Source of the DNA: Dugong dugon | Taxonomy: Eukaryota; Chordata; Mammalia; Sirenia; Dugongidae | Direction of reading: 5' to 3' | Assembly: GCA_030035585.1 (NCBI GenBank) | Contig: CM057482.1 | Span: forward strand, 8,543,001 to 8,607,000 | Length of the DNA: 64,000 bases | Shown here: in pieces, positions 1 to 10,429 of the stretch | How the letters are laid out: every line of letters starts with the position of its first letter | Position numbering within the stretch: the stretch's first letter is position 1 | The notes under the pieces: model-generated | What the model was told of the DNA's origin: nothing | The model's input: the letters and a program-made list of their open reading frames with translations, nothing else | Database searches by the model: none | Translations under genes and position numbers: made by a program

Positions 1-3000
1 CACTTCAGGTCCCAGGGCCGGTCACCCAGGCCCTCCAGGTCAGCTCCAGAGCAGCCGGCCACCTGTGGTCTGCGCACAGGCCCTAAGGAATGAGCCCCCA
101 TAGCCACAGCACGTGTTTTTATCATGGAAAACCCCATAGGGCTTCCCACAGGTTTTACCTACTTTCTTTTTGGGGTGTTTTATTGTCAGTGAGTTTATGG
201 TCAACCAAAGCCATTTATGGAAAAAAACAATTTTTGCAAACCCCCCTAAAGTGTAAACCCCACCTCCAAAGTAATCCCAAAGACTAACACCTCACGCACG
301 ACCCGAGCCACAGGGTGGTCATCATGAACAAGCCACGGTCTCTTTTCCAGCTCTGCAGTCTGGGCTGTGGTGGGGACTCCAGGGATACGGGCCTGAGAAC
401 CCCAGCACGGGCTTCTCAGCATGCTCTCTCAGCCACTCGGACTCCCGAGGAAGAGTCCCCTCTGCTGAGCCAAGGGAGCCTTGACAAAGCCAAAGAAATT
501 CAGGAGAAATGCTCACTTCAGGCTAAGAGGCAGTAGTCTATAGAGTTCAGAAACCAAAAGATCCTGACAGCTGTGATGGGGGCCCCGGTCCCCCGCTCCA
601 CAGCCTCTGCCAAGTACTTACCTCACGAGGTGGCTACTGATGGAGGAAGATGTCCTCCCCAAAGGGGTCCCCTGCTACCACATTTAGAGTCCCTGAGACA
701 GCTGCTCCGTCTTTCTGAGTTTGTGGTGGGTATGATACGTTTATGGTCACTCGGAATGGGCATGTGACAAGTTTCTGTTGATTCATTAAACACTACTAAG
801 AAGAGAGGGTTCTGTGAAGAGCTTTGGGTTTTGCCTTCTCTGAGCCCACCTCCCCGCTCTCCTAGAATCGTCCATGTGTGAGTCACTCCACCGGTGTCTC
901 CTTATCTATCCTCAATGCCCTTCTCCCTGAGCTGCAAAATCCAGAAGAAAACAGGAAAGTGAAGTCCTACCCTGTGTCACAATGTCTTTGCGCTAATCAT
1001 CTGGCCACATAAATTCTTACTATTTTTTATTCATCAGAAATAAACTTTTAAAGGAATGAGCCTCTGTGAGGGTCTGACAGGGATGGGGGGAGGGGGGAGA
1101 GAGGGAGAATGTGTGTCTTTATTATCGTGTGAGAGAAATTCTTCCTTGAACACCAGCTCCATAGGTACCCAGACATGCGTTAGGGGGGGAGGCTGTGACA
1201 GGCAGAGCCACAGGGTACCGGGTACCTCTGAGTTCCCTACAGCTGTCCTGGCACCAGAGGAAATGCAAAGGAGAAATAAACCTTGAGGAGGAAGATGTGC
1301 TTATTTTCCTTGAAGAAGCAGGCTTCGTGGACAAGTAGTGCTTTGACCATGCACGTTCCCCATGTGGAAGGTGGCACACAGGAGTGCTGGTGGGGGCTGC
1401 AGGAAGGACGAAGAGCCCGGGGGTGTGGTGGGGGCAGGGGGAGCGCGTCCTGAAGACCATTGAACGGACCCTGCTAAGGAGCTTGTGATTTATCCTGCAG
1501 GTCACGGAGAGCCTTGCTTTGCTTTATTCCCACCTGGTATCTCCAAAATCCTGCTTTCGGGTCTTTTTTCTCTCAGACCACACCTCTATCCAGAGCCTCA
1601 AACACCAACACTCCAGGGTAACTAATGGGTGGGAGAAGTTCGGCCGTGTGTTTTTACTTGACCTTTCTCCCCCTGAACAGAAGATTGCAGCCCGCACTCT
1701 CCAGCGTGAGAAGCCCCCAGACCCTCTGTGCCCAGGGCTGGCCTGGGGGCAGTGGGTAAAAGTGCTGTGGGGGGCTGGCACCTGGGAGGGACGGGAACAG
1801 GCCTGAGCTTTGTGCAGCCATATGAGGAGCCTCCTATCTGTTCAGGCCTCTCAGGACACCCTGCAATTTATTTTTAGAAAGTAGAGTTTAATTCTCTTAA
1901 GCCCAAAAACGAATGTTGGAGAAATGCTTTGTGGACACAGCAGAAGGCTGAACATGTGCATGTGGCCAGGGTCTTGGGGTGGTCCTGGGTGGGAGGGGCC
2001 CTGAGCTGGGCCCTGATCCTGTGCCCCCCAGCACCCTGATATTGCTGCAGCATTTGGGGGAAAGCAGAAGGCAGAGGCTTTAGAAGCTCCAGGGGCAGGC
2101 GGGTGGTGGTGGTGGTCTCCCAGCTCCCGGGACTCATGGCATGAGGGGAGATGGGAGGGGAATAAAAGGCACCTTTCTTCCAGCTAAAGACCTTAGGCCC
2201 CTGGGGAACGTTAGTCTCCGCAAGGGAAGTGAGAACTCCGGGAGGAGTAGGGACTTAGGCTCTTGGGGAGGATGGAATGGGGAGGGGAGGGCTGCAGTAG
2301 GTCCTCAAAGGATGGGAAGCAGTTAGGCTGGGGCTGGGGGATACAGGTAGGGGAGAACTTTTGGGGGCCAAGGCACTGAGGTAGCAAGGGGGGTGGGGGT
2401 AGAGAGAGGACCAGGAAGGGGCCTGGAACTGGTGTGACTGGAGGCTGCCTGGCAGGGCTGGTGGCACCCTCGAATCAGGGCTTCATCCAAAAGGAGGGAA
2501 GGGACAGGAAGCAGAGGAGAGACCAGCAAACCCTCAGGCTCGCCCCTCTGCCCTAGTCACCACATGCCTGGGCTCACCATCAGCTCAGCTGACAGATTGG
2601 GGCAGTTTCCTTGAGTGCTTTGAAGTAACATGACACCCCATTCTCTGGTCTTCATCCTGGAAGGACTCATATTTGCTAGTAAATCCAGTTTAGCTCATCA
2701 GGCCTCTTGTTGGTTACCTGGAGGAAAGCCCTTGCCCCCAAGTTTGCTGTCCTCATTGTTACCCATCCCGGGTGGTTTTGACCACAGGGGGCAGCATGGT
2801 TCCATGAGACATGAATAAATATTGTAGTCCTGTTTTCCCTGAGGAAAAAGGGGGCATTTCATTGGCAAATACATTTAAGAGTCAAGGTAGAAAAGTTAAA
2901 CAGGTTTATTTACCATGAGGCTTCTTAAGGCCTTTAAGATACTAATACGCACTGTGAATCTTTATAAGGAGTATATAATACACTGTGTTGCCCCACTTAT

Positions 3001-3072
3001 TTATTTATTTTTTACCTTAGAGCACCTTTTTAAATCCCAATACATTTTGAGGGCTGAACATCCCAAGGACCA
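1..3072. other. Unique non-coding stretch
   Basis: I see no exon, RNA gene or recognisable repeat here. Open frames are short and overlap on both strands, as expected by chance in GC-rich mammalian DNA. Local features are a G-run cluster at 1080-1105 and a purine/G-rich tract around 2270-2440. It could be intronic or intergenic; nothing decides which. Confidence 0.6.
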
Positions 3073-3200
3073 TGAAGTCCTTGAGTGAGTCAAACGGTTT
3101 GCAACTGGGCTGGTAACAAAAAGGTTGGTGGTTTGAGCCCACCCAGCGGCACCGCGGAAGAACCAGGCCTGGCTTTCCGCTTCCAGAAAGATTACAGCCA
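3073..3200 (+). repeat. AfroSINE, 'gtccctgggtgg' subtype, 5' part
   Basis: This is a tRNA-derived afrotherian SINE transcribed by RNA polymerase III. The head is a diverged tRNA-like region with a B-box-like run (gtggtttgagccc), followed by the body segment that normally leads into 'gattacagcc'. It is cut after 3200 by an L1 insertion and resumes at 3903. Confidence 0.85.
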
Positions 3201-3902
3201 AGATGTGGGGACCATGGTCTGGGGGAACATCTAGCTCAACTGGCATAACACAGTTTATAAAGAAAATGTTCTACATTCTACCTTGGTGAGTACCGTCTGG
3301 GGTCTTAAAAGCTTGTGAGCGACCATCTAAGATACTCCACTGGTCTCACCCCTTCGGGAGCAAGAGAGAATGAAGAAAACAAGATACAAGGGAAAGATTA
3401 GTCCAAAGGACTAATGGACCACAACTACCACAGCCTCCAACAGACTGAGTCCAGTACAACCAGACGGTGCCCGGCTACCACCACTGACTGCTCTGACAGG
3501 GATCACCATGGAGGATCCCGGACAGAGCTGGAGAAGGATGTAGAACAAAATTCTAACCTACAAAAAACGACCAGACTTACTGGCCTGACAGAGACTGGAG
3601 AAACCCCGAGAGTATGGCCTTTTAGCTCAGTAATGAAGTCACTCCTGAGGTTCACCCTTCAACCAAAGATTAGACAGGCCCATAAAACAAAATGAGACTA
3701 AAGGGGAACACCAGCCCAGGGACAAGGACTAGAAGGCAGGAGGGGACAGGAAAGCTGGTAATAGGGAACCCAGGGTTGAGAAGGAACAGTGCTAACATGT
3801 CATGGGGTTGTTAACCAATGTTATAAAACAATGTGTGTACTGTTTAATGAGAAACTAGTTTATTCTGTAAACCTTCATCTAAAGTACAATAAAATAAAAT
3901 AA
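3201..3902 (+). mobile_element. L1-type LINE 3' end, 5'-truncated, with poly-A tail
   Basis: About 700 bases of LINE 3' untranslated sequence end in AATAAA-type signals and an A-rich tail. The related copies at 11251-12545 and 20440-21240 share blocks such as 'ggtgcccggctaccacc'. A 14-base target-site duplication (aaagattacagcca, 3187-3200 and 3903-3916) flanks it, the hallmark of L1 target-primed reverse transcription. The host site is an AfroSINE, so the insertion is younger than that SINE. No ORF2 is left. Confidence 0.85.
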
Positions 3903-4000
3903 AAAGATTACAGCCAGGAAAACCCTATGGAGCAGTTCTATTCTGTAAAAGATAGGGTCTCTCCAAAGTCACAAACCAACACCAACAACAAAATCAGCAA
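3903..4000 (+). repeat. AfroSINE, 3' part (continuation of 3073-3200)
   Basis: The SINE resumes with the duplicated target site, then the conserved 'aaaccctatgg' and 'cagttctattctg' body and an AAC-rich tail. Confidence 0.85.
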
Positions 4001-5096
4001 CCAAGCAGTGCACCTTGGGAGACTCCGCTCACAAGTCCTACTGGAATTACTGTCTGTCACCCCTCCCCCTTAGCCCACACAGCATCCTCTGTCTAGGATT
4101 ACTAGGTAATATTTTGCCTCTGCAGCAGCCACAAGAGGTCACAGCAGGGGTCACATCTTGTCACACGTAGCCTCCCCAGCACCTAAAACGGAGCCTTGGA
4201 CATATGAGATGGTAAATAAAGATTGATTGCTGGGTGATAAAATTAGACCCTGAAATTGCAAGGAGTGTTTATGACCTGTTCGGGGATCAGCTATTTTGGA
4301 CTCTGGCTAATTTGAACTTGAACATTCAAAAAGTTTGTTCCCAAATAGCTACCACCCACCCTAGCCACCCCCTTCCTTCCCACATCACCCTGCCCCACCA
4401 GGCCACCAGGCAACACGGTTGCCTAAAATAGTTTCTCTGAAACCTTTCTTTCCTAGGGTCCCCTTCCTGAAACAGCTGCAAGGAAACACAACTTGATCCT
4501 AAATATCCTGAAACCTCTTGGTAACATTTGCCATTGTTCAGTGAAATCCAGGAGGTGGGCAGAGGGTAGTGAGGATACCTAACGAGTGCCCAGGGTAAGT
4601 TGCGCCCCACCCCCGTTTCAAGATGAATAGACATTGATAGCAGCAGTGTGTCCGCAGAAATACCTTCCTCCCTCTTGTCCCGCTGCCTCAGTCAGGCGCC
4701 TTTCATGTTTGTGGTGCCTGGGAACGTCATTCTGTGCCTCTTCTGGCGCCCCTCTGGACTCCTCTGGGGGCAGGTGCTCCCCTCTGCACCCCTCCCCCGC
4801 TACACCTCCGAAGGTGGACTCCAGTCGGAAGGGGGTTGTTACTGGGGTATTGAAAGGACCCAGATGATATGAGCTGATCCTTACAAAATGGTGCCTGCAA
4901 CCTGAATCCCAGTGGAATGTGAAGGCTGTCTGGAAGAGACGGGAAAGTCTGGTGGGGAGAGGGTTTCTATGAAAATCCCCATTTCCTACATCAGTACCAT
5001 TACGTTCCCTCAAAAGGGCGCTTGGGATTAAAGAATGTACGGGCTTTGGACTTCAGATAGACGTGGCTTTGAGCAAGCCGTTTAGCTCCGAAGCCT
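4001..5096. other. Mostly unique; possible L2 tail at about 4150-4230
   Basis: Bases 4170-4230 resemble an L2 3' end on the plus strand (ccccagcacctaaaacgg, then a 'taaataaa' stretch). The rest has no repeat or exon that I recognise. The 131-residue minus frame at 4618-5013 matches nothing I know. Confidence 0.4.
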
Positions 5097-5305
5097 TGTT
5101 GTTGTTACTGTGTGCCGTAGAGTAGATTCTGACCCATGGCGACCCCACGTGACAGAGTAGAACTGCCCCATGTGGTTTCCTAGCCTGTAATCTTTACGGA
5201 AGCAGATCGCCATGTCTTTCTCCCATAGAGCCGCTGGATGGGCTCAACTGCCAACCTTTCGGTTAGCAGCCAAGTGCTTAACCATTATGTCACTACTGAG
5301 GATAT
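5097..5305 (-). repeat. AfroSINE, near full length
   Basis: It reads tail first on the plus strand: TTG-repeat tail, 'gtagaactgcccc', 'aatctttacggaagcaga', then the tRNA-like head complement ending in a decayed 'gtcactactgagg'. The head is damaged, so it is probably not transcribable. Confidence 0.9.
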
Positions 5306-5634
5306 GTGGCGGACATTGTGCTTGACTCGCCAATATCTAGTCCCCTCCCCTATGGAGCCGCAGCAATATTTGGGGGAAGTTGACCTCAAGTCAAAGGTGG
5401 ACCTGACTGGTCTAAGGATAACACCATTCCTTCTGCCAGTGACTGCTCAGGAATGGGCACGCCACCTGGTTCCAGCCAATGAGACAAGAGGAGATGTTTG
5501 CTGAAAGCATCAGACTGTCTCCCCCCATCCGTGGTGAATGAAGAAACCATCTGACCATAAGCAGGACCAGTCTTAGGATGGCACCTACCCCAAGGACAAT
5601 CAAAGGCTGTGTCTTTGGTGGCATTGTTGATCTG

Positions 5635-5998
5635 CTTGTTATTAGAATTAGACCCCTAATTTTTCCAGGCTTCCTGATCCCTAACTAATACATTTCCACT
5701 ATGTTTAAGCCAGCCTGAGGTGGGTTTGCAACCAAAACTCCCTAAATGACCCCAGTCGTATGGGGAAAGGCCAGCAAGCGTTTAGCCATAGTAAGCAAGC
5801 AACAAAATGTTTGTTTCCCCTTTCCCTCATTCCTATATAAAAGCGATCTAGAAACCGTGGCCAAAGAAAACCCCATTTCTCCCACTTTCAAGAATTAGCT
5901 CAAGTCCTCTCTTGTGAGTCCTACTCCTAGGAGGTCTTCAGTAAAGATTTGAACAATTCTTACCTGCCGCACACCTCTAGAGTGTAATGTTGGTAACA
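5635..5998 (+). mobile_element. Candidate solo LTR of a class I (ERV1-like) endogenous retrovirus
   Basis: A TATA-box-like 'ctatataaaagc' at about 5833 is followed by 'caagtcctctcttgtgagtc', a pattern typical of gammaretrovirus-like R/U5. A 'cagtaaag' signal lies at about 5938 and a CA-ending 'tggtaaca' at 5998. The start is uncertain (tgttatt near 5637) and I found no clean 4-5 base target duplication. It could be an unrelated promoter-like sequence. Confidence 0.45.
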
Positions 5999-6823
5999 CC
6001 TGGACTTGAGCATATGGATTGCTTGGTGGGTTTGAAAAATGATCACAGACTTCCTTGCAGGCCGCAGAGTTCCCAGTCCTGTTTATAGACTCTGGGACAA
6101 GCAGCTGAAGCACAAGTCCTTCCCCCCTTCCCATACCCCCCATTCCCATCCCCCACTGTAAGACGTCTGCCACTGGGAAGCTGGAGAAGTCTGTGGCCAG
6201 TCACCTACAAAGCAAACCATCCGAGGAATGTCTGGTATTTAGGGTATGTGGTGTGGTGTGTGTTTGTTTTTTCTGCTCATCACTTGGCTATGGAAATCCT
6301 TAACTATTTTGTCTGGAGGCATTAGCATGGAGCTGAGGACCCCAGGGAGTGGAAGGTAGGGGAGGGAGTCGGGCAGCCTTGGCTCTTTTCCTGCTCCTGG
6401 GACTGAATGGTACATCCCAGGCCGGGCTGGGCTTTGCTCAGGCTGCGACTTTTCCCTCTGGCCCCCCAGCAGAGGCCCAGTTGTGTTGTTAGGAGCAGGG
6501 GAAAGGCATTTCCTTGGGGAGGGGAATCACTGAAAGCTACAGGGCAGAGTATGGCCTGGAGGAAGCCTTTGTGGTCCAGCTCCTTAACTTTGTGCAGGGG
6601 ACCGAGTCTGGGCTGGGTTCTAGTTCTAGCTGGATGATTTGGGGCACATTTCTTGATTTCTCAGAGCCTCTGTTTTCATGTATAAACAGATATTCTGCTG
6701 TGACTCTAACTGGATCTGTATGGTGGACATCCTTGATATTTGATAGCTACCAATTTTTTGAGTATTGATTATATACTAGGTGCTCTGCTTTATAAGTATC
6801 ATCACCTTCTTTATCACAGCTAC
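5999..6823. other. No gene seen; weak MIR-like patch near 6750-6815
   Basis: The sequence is mostly unique. Bases 6752-6815 vaguely resemble the minus-strand MIR core (tatactaggtgctctg), too decayed to call separately from the clear MIR that follows. Confidence 0.4.
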
Positions 6824-6930
6824 CATTTGTGGAGGACTTAAAATACACCAGTCACCGTTCTAAGCACTTTAAATATACCGACCCATTAAATTCTCACAAC
6901 CCTAGAAGGTAAGTACTAGCCCCATTTTAA
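6824..6930 (-). repeat. MIR SINE, first part
   Basis: This is an old mammalian tRNA-derived SINE in reverse orientation: 'ttctaagcacttta', 'ttaaattctcacaaccct', then 'ccccatttta'. It is interrupted at 6930 by an AfroSINE and continues at 8721. Confidence 0.8.
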
Positions 6931-7040
6931 GGAGCTCTGGTGGCGTGAAAGTTAAGTACTTGGCTGCTAATTCAAAAGGTCGGCAATTCGAACTCACCCA
7001 GCAGCTCCAGCAGGAGAAAGACTTGGCTCTCTTAAAGATT
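6931..7040 (+). repeat. AfroSINE, 5' part, inserted in a MIR
   Basis: The head 'ggagctctggtggcgtg' and a B-box-like 'gcaattcgaactc' are present, then body to 'aaagatt'. An RTE LINE cuts it at 7040. The short duplication of MIR sequence ('attttaa' at 6924 and 'attttac' at 8724) is consistent with its own insertion. Confidence 0.88.
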
Positions 7041-8620
7041 GTTGTTGTTAGGTGCCGTCAAGTCAGTTACAAATCGTAGTGACCCTACATACAACAGAAG
7101 GAAGCACCACCCAGTCCTATGCCATCCTCACAGTCGTTGCTATGTCTGAGCCCGCTGTTGCAGCCACTGTATCAATGCATCTCCTTGAGGGTCTTCCTCT
7201 TTTTCACTGACCCTCTACTTTACCAAGCATGACGTCCTTCTCCAGGGACTAGTCCCTTCTGACAACATGTCCAAAGTATGTGAGATGAAGTTTCTCCATC
7301 CTTGCTTCTAAGGAGCACTCTGGCTGTACTTCTTCCAAGACAGATTTGTTTGTTTGTTCTTCCGGCAGCCCATGGGATAGTCAATATTCTTCACTAACAC
7401 CATGATTCAAAGGCGTCAATTCTTAGTTATCTTCTTTATTCATTGTCCAGCTTTCGCATGCATATGAGACAGTTGAAAATACCATGGCTTGGGTCGGGCG
7501 CACCTTAGTCCTCAAAGTGACATCTTTGCTTTTCAACACTTTAAAGAGGTCTTTTGCAGCAGATTCGCCCAATGCAATGCGTTGTAGGATTTCTTGACTG
7601 TTGCTTCCATGGGCATTGATTATGGATTCAAGTAAAATGAAATCCTTGACAACTTTAATATTTTCTCCATTTATCATGATGTTGCTTGTTGGTCCAGTTG
7701 TGAGGATTTTTGTTTTCTTTATGTTGAAGTGCAATCCATGCTGAAGGCTGCAGTCTTTGACCTTTATCGGTAAGTGCTGCATATGGCAGGTTGTTAATGA
7801 GTCTTTCTCCAATCCTGATGCCGTGTTCTTCATATAGTCCAGCTTCTCGGATTATTTGCTCAGCATACAGACTGAATAAGTATGGTGAAAGGATACAACC
7901 CTGATGCACATCTTTCCTGACTTTAAACCACACGGTGTCCCCTTGCTCTGTCCGAACAACTGCCTCTTCGTCTATATACAGGTTCCTCATGAGCACAATT
8001 AAGTGTTCTGGAATTTCCATTCTTCAGAAGTTAGCCATAATTTGATATGATCCGCACAGTCAAATGCCTTTGCATAGTCAATAAAACACAGGTAAACATC
8101 TTTCTGATATTCTCTGTACTTCCAGCCCAAATCCATATGACATCAGCAATGATATGCCTCATTCCACGTCTTCTTCTGAATCCAGTTTGAATTTCTGGTA
8201 GTTCCTTGTCAAGGTACTGCTACAACCATTTTTGAATTATCTTCAGCATAATTACTTGTGTGTGATATTAATTATATTGTTCGGTAATTTCTGCGTTCTA
8301 TTGAATCACCTTTCTTTGGAACGGGTACAAATATGGGTCTCTTCCAGTCGGTTGGCCAGATAGCTGTCTTCCAAATTTCTTGGCATAGACAAGTGAGTGC
8401 TTCCAGCACTGCATCCATTTGTTGAAACATCTCAACGGGTATTCCGTCAGTTCCTGGAGCCTTGTTTTTTCGCCAATGCCTACAGTGCAGCTTGGACTTC
8501 TACCTTCAGTACCATCAGTTCTCGATCGTATGCTACCTTCTGAAATGAGTGAACGTCGAGCAATTCTTTTTGGTACAGTGACTCTGTGTATTCCTTCCAT
8601 CTTTTGATGCTTCCTACCCG
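7041..8620 (-). mobile_element. RTE/BovB-class LINE, 5'-truncated 3' half
   Basis: On the minus strand it contains the C-terminal part of an RTE reverse transcriptase ORF followed by about 380 bases of 3' untranslated sequence ending in a TTG/CAA repeat. It lies inside an AfroSINE. The short duplication 'taaagatt'/'taaagact' (7033-7040 and about 8621-8628) fits RTE insertion. Length is about 1.58 kb against roughly 3 kb for a full RTE. Confidence 0.88.
7423..8600 (-). pseudogene. RTE reverse transcriptase remnant, inactivated
   Basis: The conceptual protein is broken over three frames. The N-side piece has the 'GRDPYLYPFQRK'-type motif (about 8300-8345), corresponding to 'W..SVFIPIPKKG' in RTE RTs. 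The middle has the conserved 'VHQGCILSPYLFSLYAEQIIREAG' block (about 7840-7920). The catalytic YADD has become 'PYAAL' (about 7785), with the two aspartates and following residues deleted and the frame shifted. The C-side piece includes 'HFNIKKTKIL' and 'MVFSTVSYACESWT'. It cannot encode an active enzyme. Family assignment is by motif recall. Confidence 0.88.
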
Positions 8621-8720
8621 TAAAGACTACAGCCTAGGAAACCCTATGGGGCAGTTCTACTCTGTCAGATGGGGTCACTATGAGTCAAAAATCAACATGA
8701 CAGCACCTAACAACAACAAT
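8621..8720 (+). repeat. AfroSINE, 3' part (continuation of 6931-7040)
   Basis: It resumes with 'taaagactacagcc', 'aaccctatggggcagttc', 'tatgagtcaaaaatc' and an AAC-repeat tail. Confidence 0.88.
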
Positions 8721-8850
8721 CTTATTTTACAGATGAGGAAACTGAGGCATAATCAAGTTAAGTACTTACTCCAAGTTCACACAGCTAGGAAATTGCAGAT
8801 CTGGGAAGTGAACCCAGAGAGCCAGGCTCAGAATTTGTATCTTTAACCAT
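8721..8850 (-). repeat. MIR SINE, second part
   Basis: The minus-strand MIR continues with 'ttttacagatgaggaaactg', 'agttcacacagctag' and a decayed head. It completes the element begun at 6824. Confidence 0.85.
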
Positions 8851-8904
8851 TATGTTTTATTTTTTATCTTTTTAACTATTATGTTTTGTTTTTCATGAAA
8901 CAAA

Positions 8905-9050
8905 TGGGGATATTATCTCCATTTTGTGGATGAAGAAACTGAGTTTGAGAGAAATCCTGCAATTTGGCCAAGGTTACACAGCTGTTAAGTGGTGTGTCTG
9001 ATTCAAAGGTTTTCCCCACTTCACACCATCTCTATACCACGTTCCCAAGG
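8905..9050 (-). repeat. MIR-like SINE fragment
   Basis: It has 'tggatgaagaaactgag', 'ggccaaggttacacagct' and a decayed 'gtctgattcaaa', in the order of a reversed MIR. It lies about 55 bases from the previous MIR and is a separate copy because the core is repeated. Confidence 0.7.
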
Positions 9051-9117
9051 AGAGAAGGCAATCACCGTAGCTTCGTGGATTTCATCCTGGAGGTCTCCAT
9101 TTGTAGCATGATACGGG

Positions 9118-9480
9118 TGTCAGAATATAATTTTTAATAAGTTGAAAACATGACTCCCATACAAATAGGTAGTGAATGTGTCAAGTTTTATCTAACTCAT
9201 TAATGAGGAATCAGCAAAATGACAAGACTGGTTCAGAAAATAGAGAAGACTATTAATTGTCACTGAAAGAAAAAATGCTGGGATAAAATTGCTAAATCAC
9301 CTGCAAAACTGATTGTCCTACAAGGCAACAAAACTATAACCTTTGGGTTATAATCTGTCCTACCAGAAAAATCATGGCGCCTCTGTAAGACAAGAATCAT
9401 TTACATCCCTATTGGTCTCCTACAACTCAACATCCACTCAGAGTTTAAGAATGTCCTAATCCATAGTAAACGGAAGGTCA
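9118..9480 (+). repeat. Unidentified dispersed repeat, copy 1
   Basis: The segment shares ordered blocks with 52475-52940: 'tataatttt..aagtt..aaaaca' and 'catacaaata' near the start, and 'ataa.ctttggg.tataatc' further on. The distances and order agree, but the copies are diverged. I do not recognise the family; strand is assigned relative to the second copy. Confidence 0.45.
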
Positions 9481-9786
9481 AAACAAAGGAATACATCCCC
9501 AGAGAATTAGAGAAGCTTAGAATGGGTCCCTTAGATCATGTTCCATGTGGTGGTTCTTTTGGTTGACTCCAACTTTGAGTTTTTTAAGAGCCAATGACCC
9601 CCGAAGACTGTCATAACGTAGAGGAACATTTTGTTTTAGATTAGAAGAATGCCAGCTTCAACTTGTATTCCCACCAGTTTGTGTGCTTGTACAAATCCCT
9701 ATACTTTCCGAGCTATAGTTTTGTAATCTGTAGAGAAGACGACTTTTTTTAATGGAGATAAAAATTATTTTCCTTTTCACAGAGGG

Positions 9787-10046
9787 GCACTGATGGTCCA
9801 GTGGTAGAATTTTCGTCTTCCTTGCAGGAGGTCCAGGTTCAACTTCCGGCCAATACACCTCATGCGCAGCCACCACCCACCTATCAGTGGAAGCTTGTGT
9901 CGTACTGAGATAGACGAGGAAGAAAGGCCTGGTGATCTGTTTCTAAAAGTCAGTCAGTGAAAACTCTATGGATCTCAAGGGTCAAATCCTGTTGTGTGGG
10001 GGGCCCCCTGAGTCAGGGCCGACTCAACAGCAGCTAAAAACAACCT
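9787..10046 (+). repeat. tRNA-Gly-headed SINE with RTE-like body
   Basis: The head resembles tRNA-Gly: 'gcactgatggtccagtgg' includes an A-box match (tggtccagtgg), followed by 'tagaattttcg' and a B-box remnant (aggttcaacttcc). The body holds 'aggaagaaaggcctggtgat' and a tail 'gagtcagggccgactca' plus CAA/AAC repeats. This head differs from the common AfroSINE. MIR-like 'gaattgttgtgaggatcaaa' follows at 10053. Confidence 0.8.
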
Positions 10047-10429
10047 CACAGAATTGTTGTGAGGATCAAATATGAGTAGATGTGACGAAAGTGGGTCAGT
10101 GGTTGTTCCAGCTTCTGACTTAAGAGGTTAAGAGGGATCAGCCCCAGCCCTAGCCCCTGCATGTTAAGGGGAGGTGCTTGATGGAAAACTCTTAACATGG
10201 GGGAAAAAGGAAAAGCCCGCAGCTCTCTGTGGGGCTCCAGCAGCATCCAAATGAGGAGGTGCCACCTGCAGGCCAAGCCAGCAACACAAGGATTTCAAAC
10301 GGCTTTGGAGACCTAAGTTACAGTAACAATTCAGAAGTGCAGGGTGTTTTTGACAATGAAGTTTTGGAGGGACACACTGACCCTGAGTCATCTCACTGGC
10401 CACCCCAGGATGTGTCGCAGCCTTAAGAC

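Noticed and set aside
2330..2400. G-quadruplex in the G-rich tract
   Set aside because: Loops of about nine bases break the usual rule, unlike 1080-1105.
2781..2794. CTCF-like 'accacagggggcag'
   Set aside because: The core matches but the upstream CCAS part does not; too weak to list.
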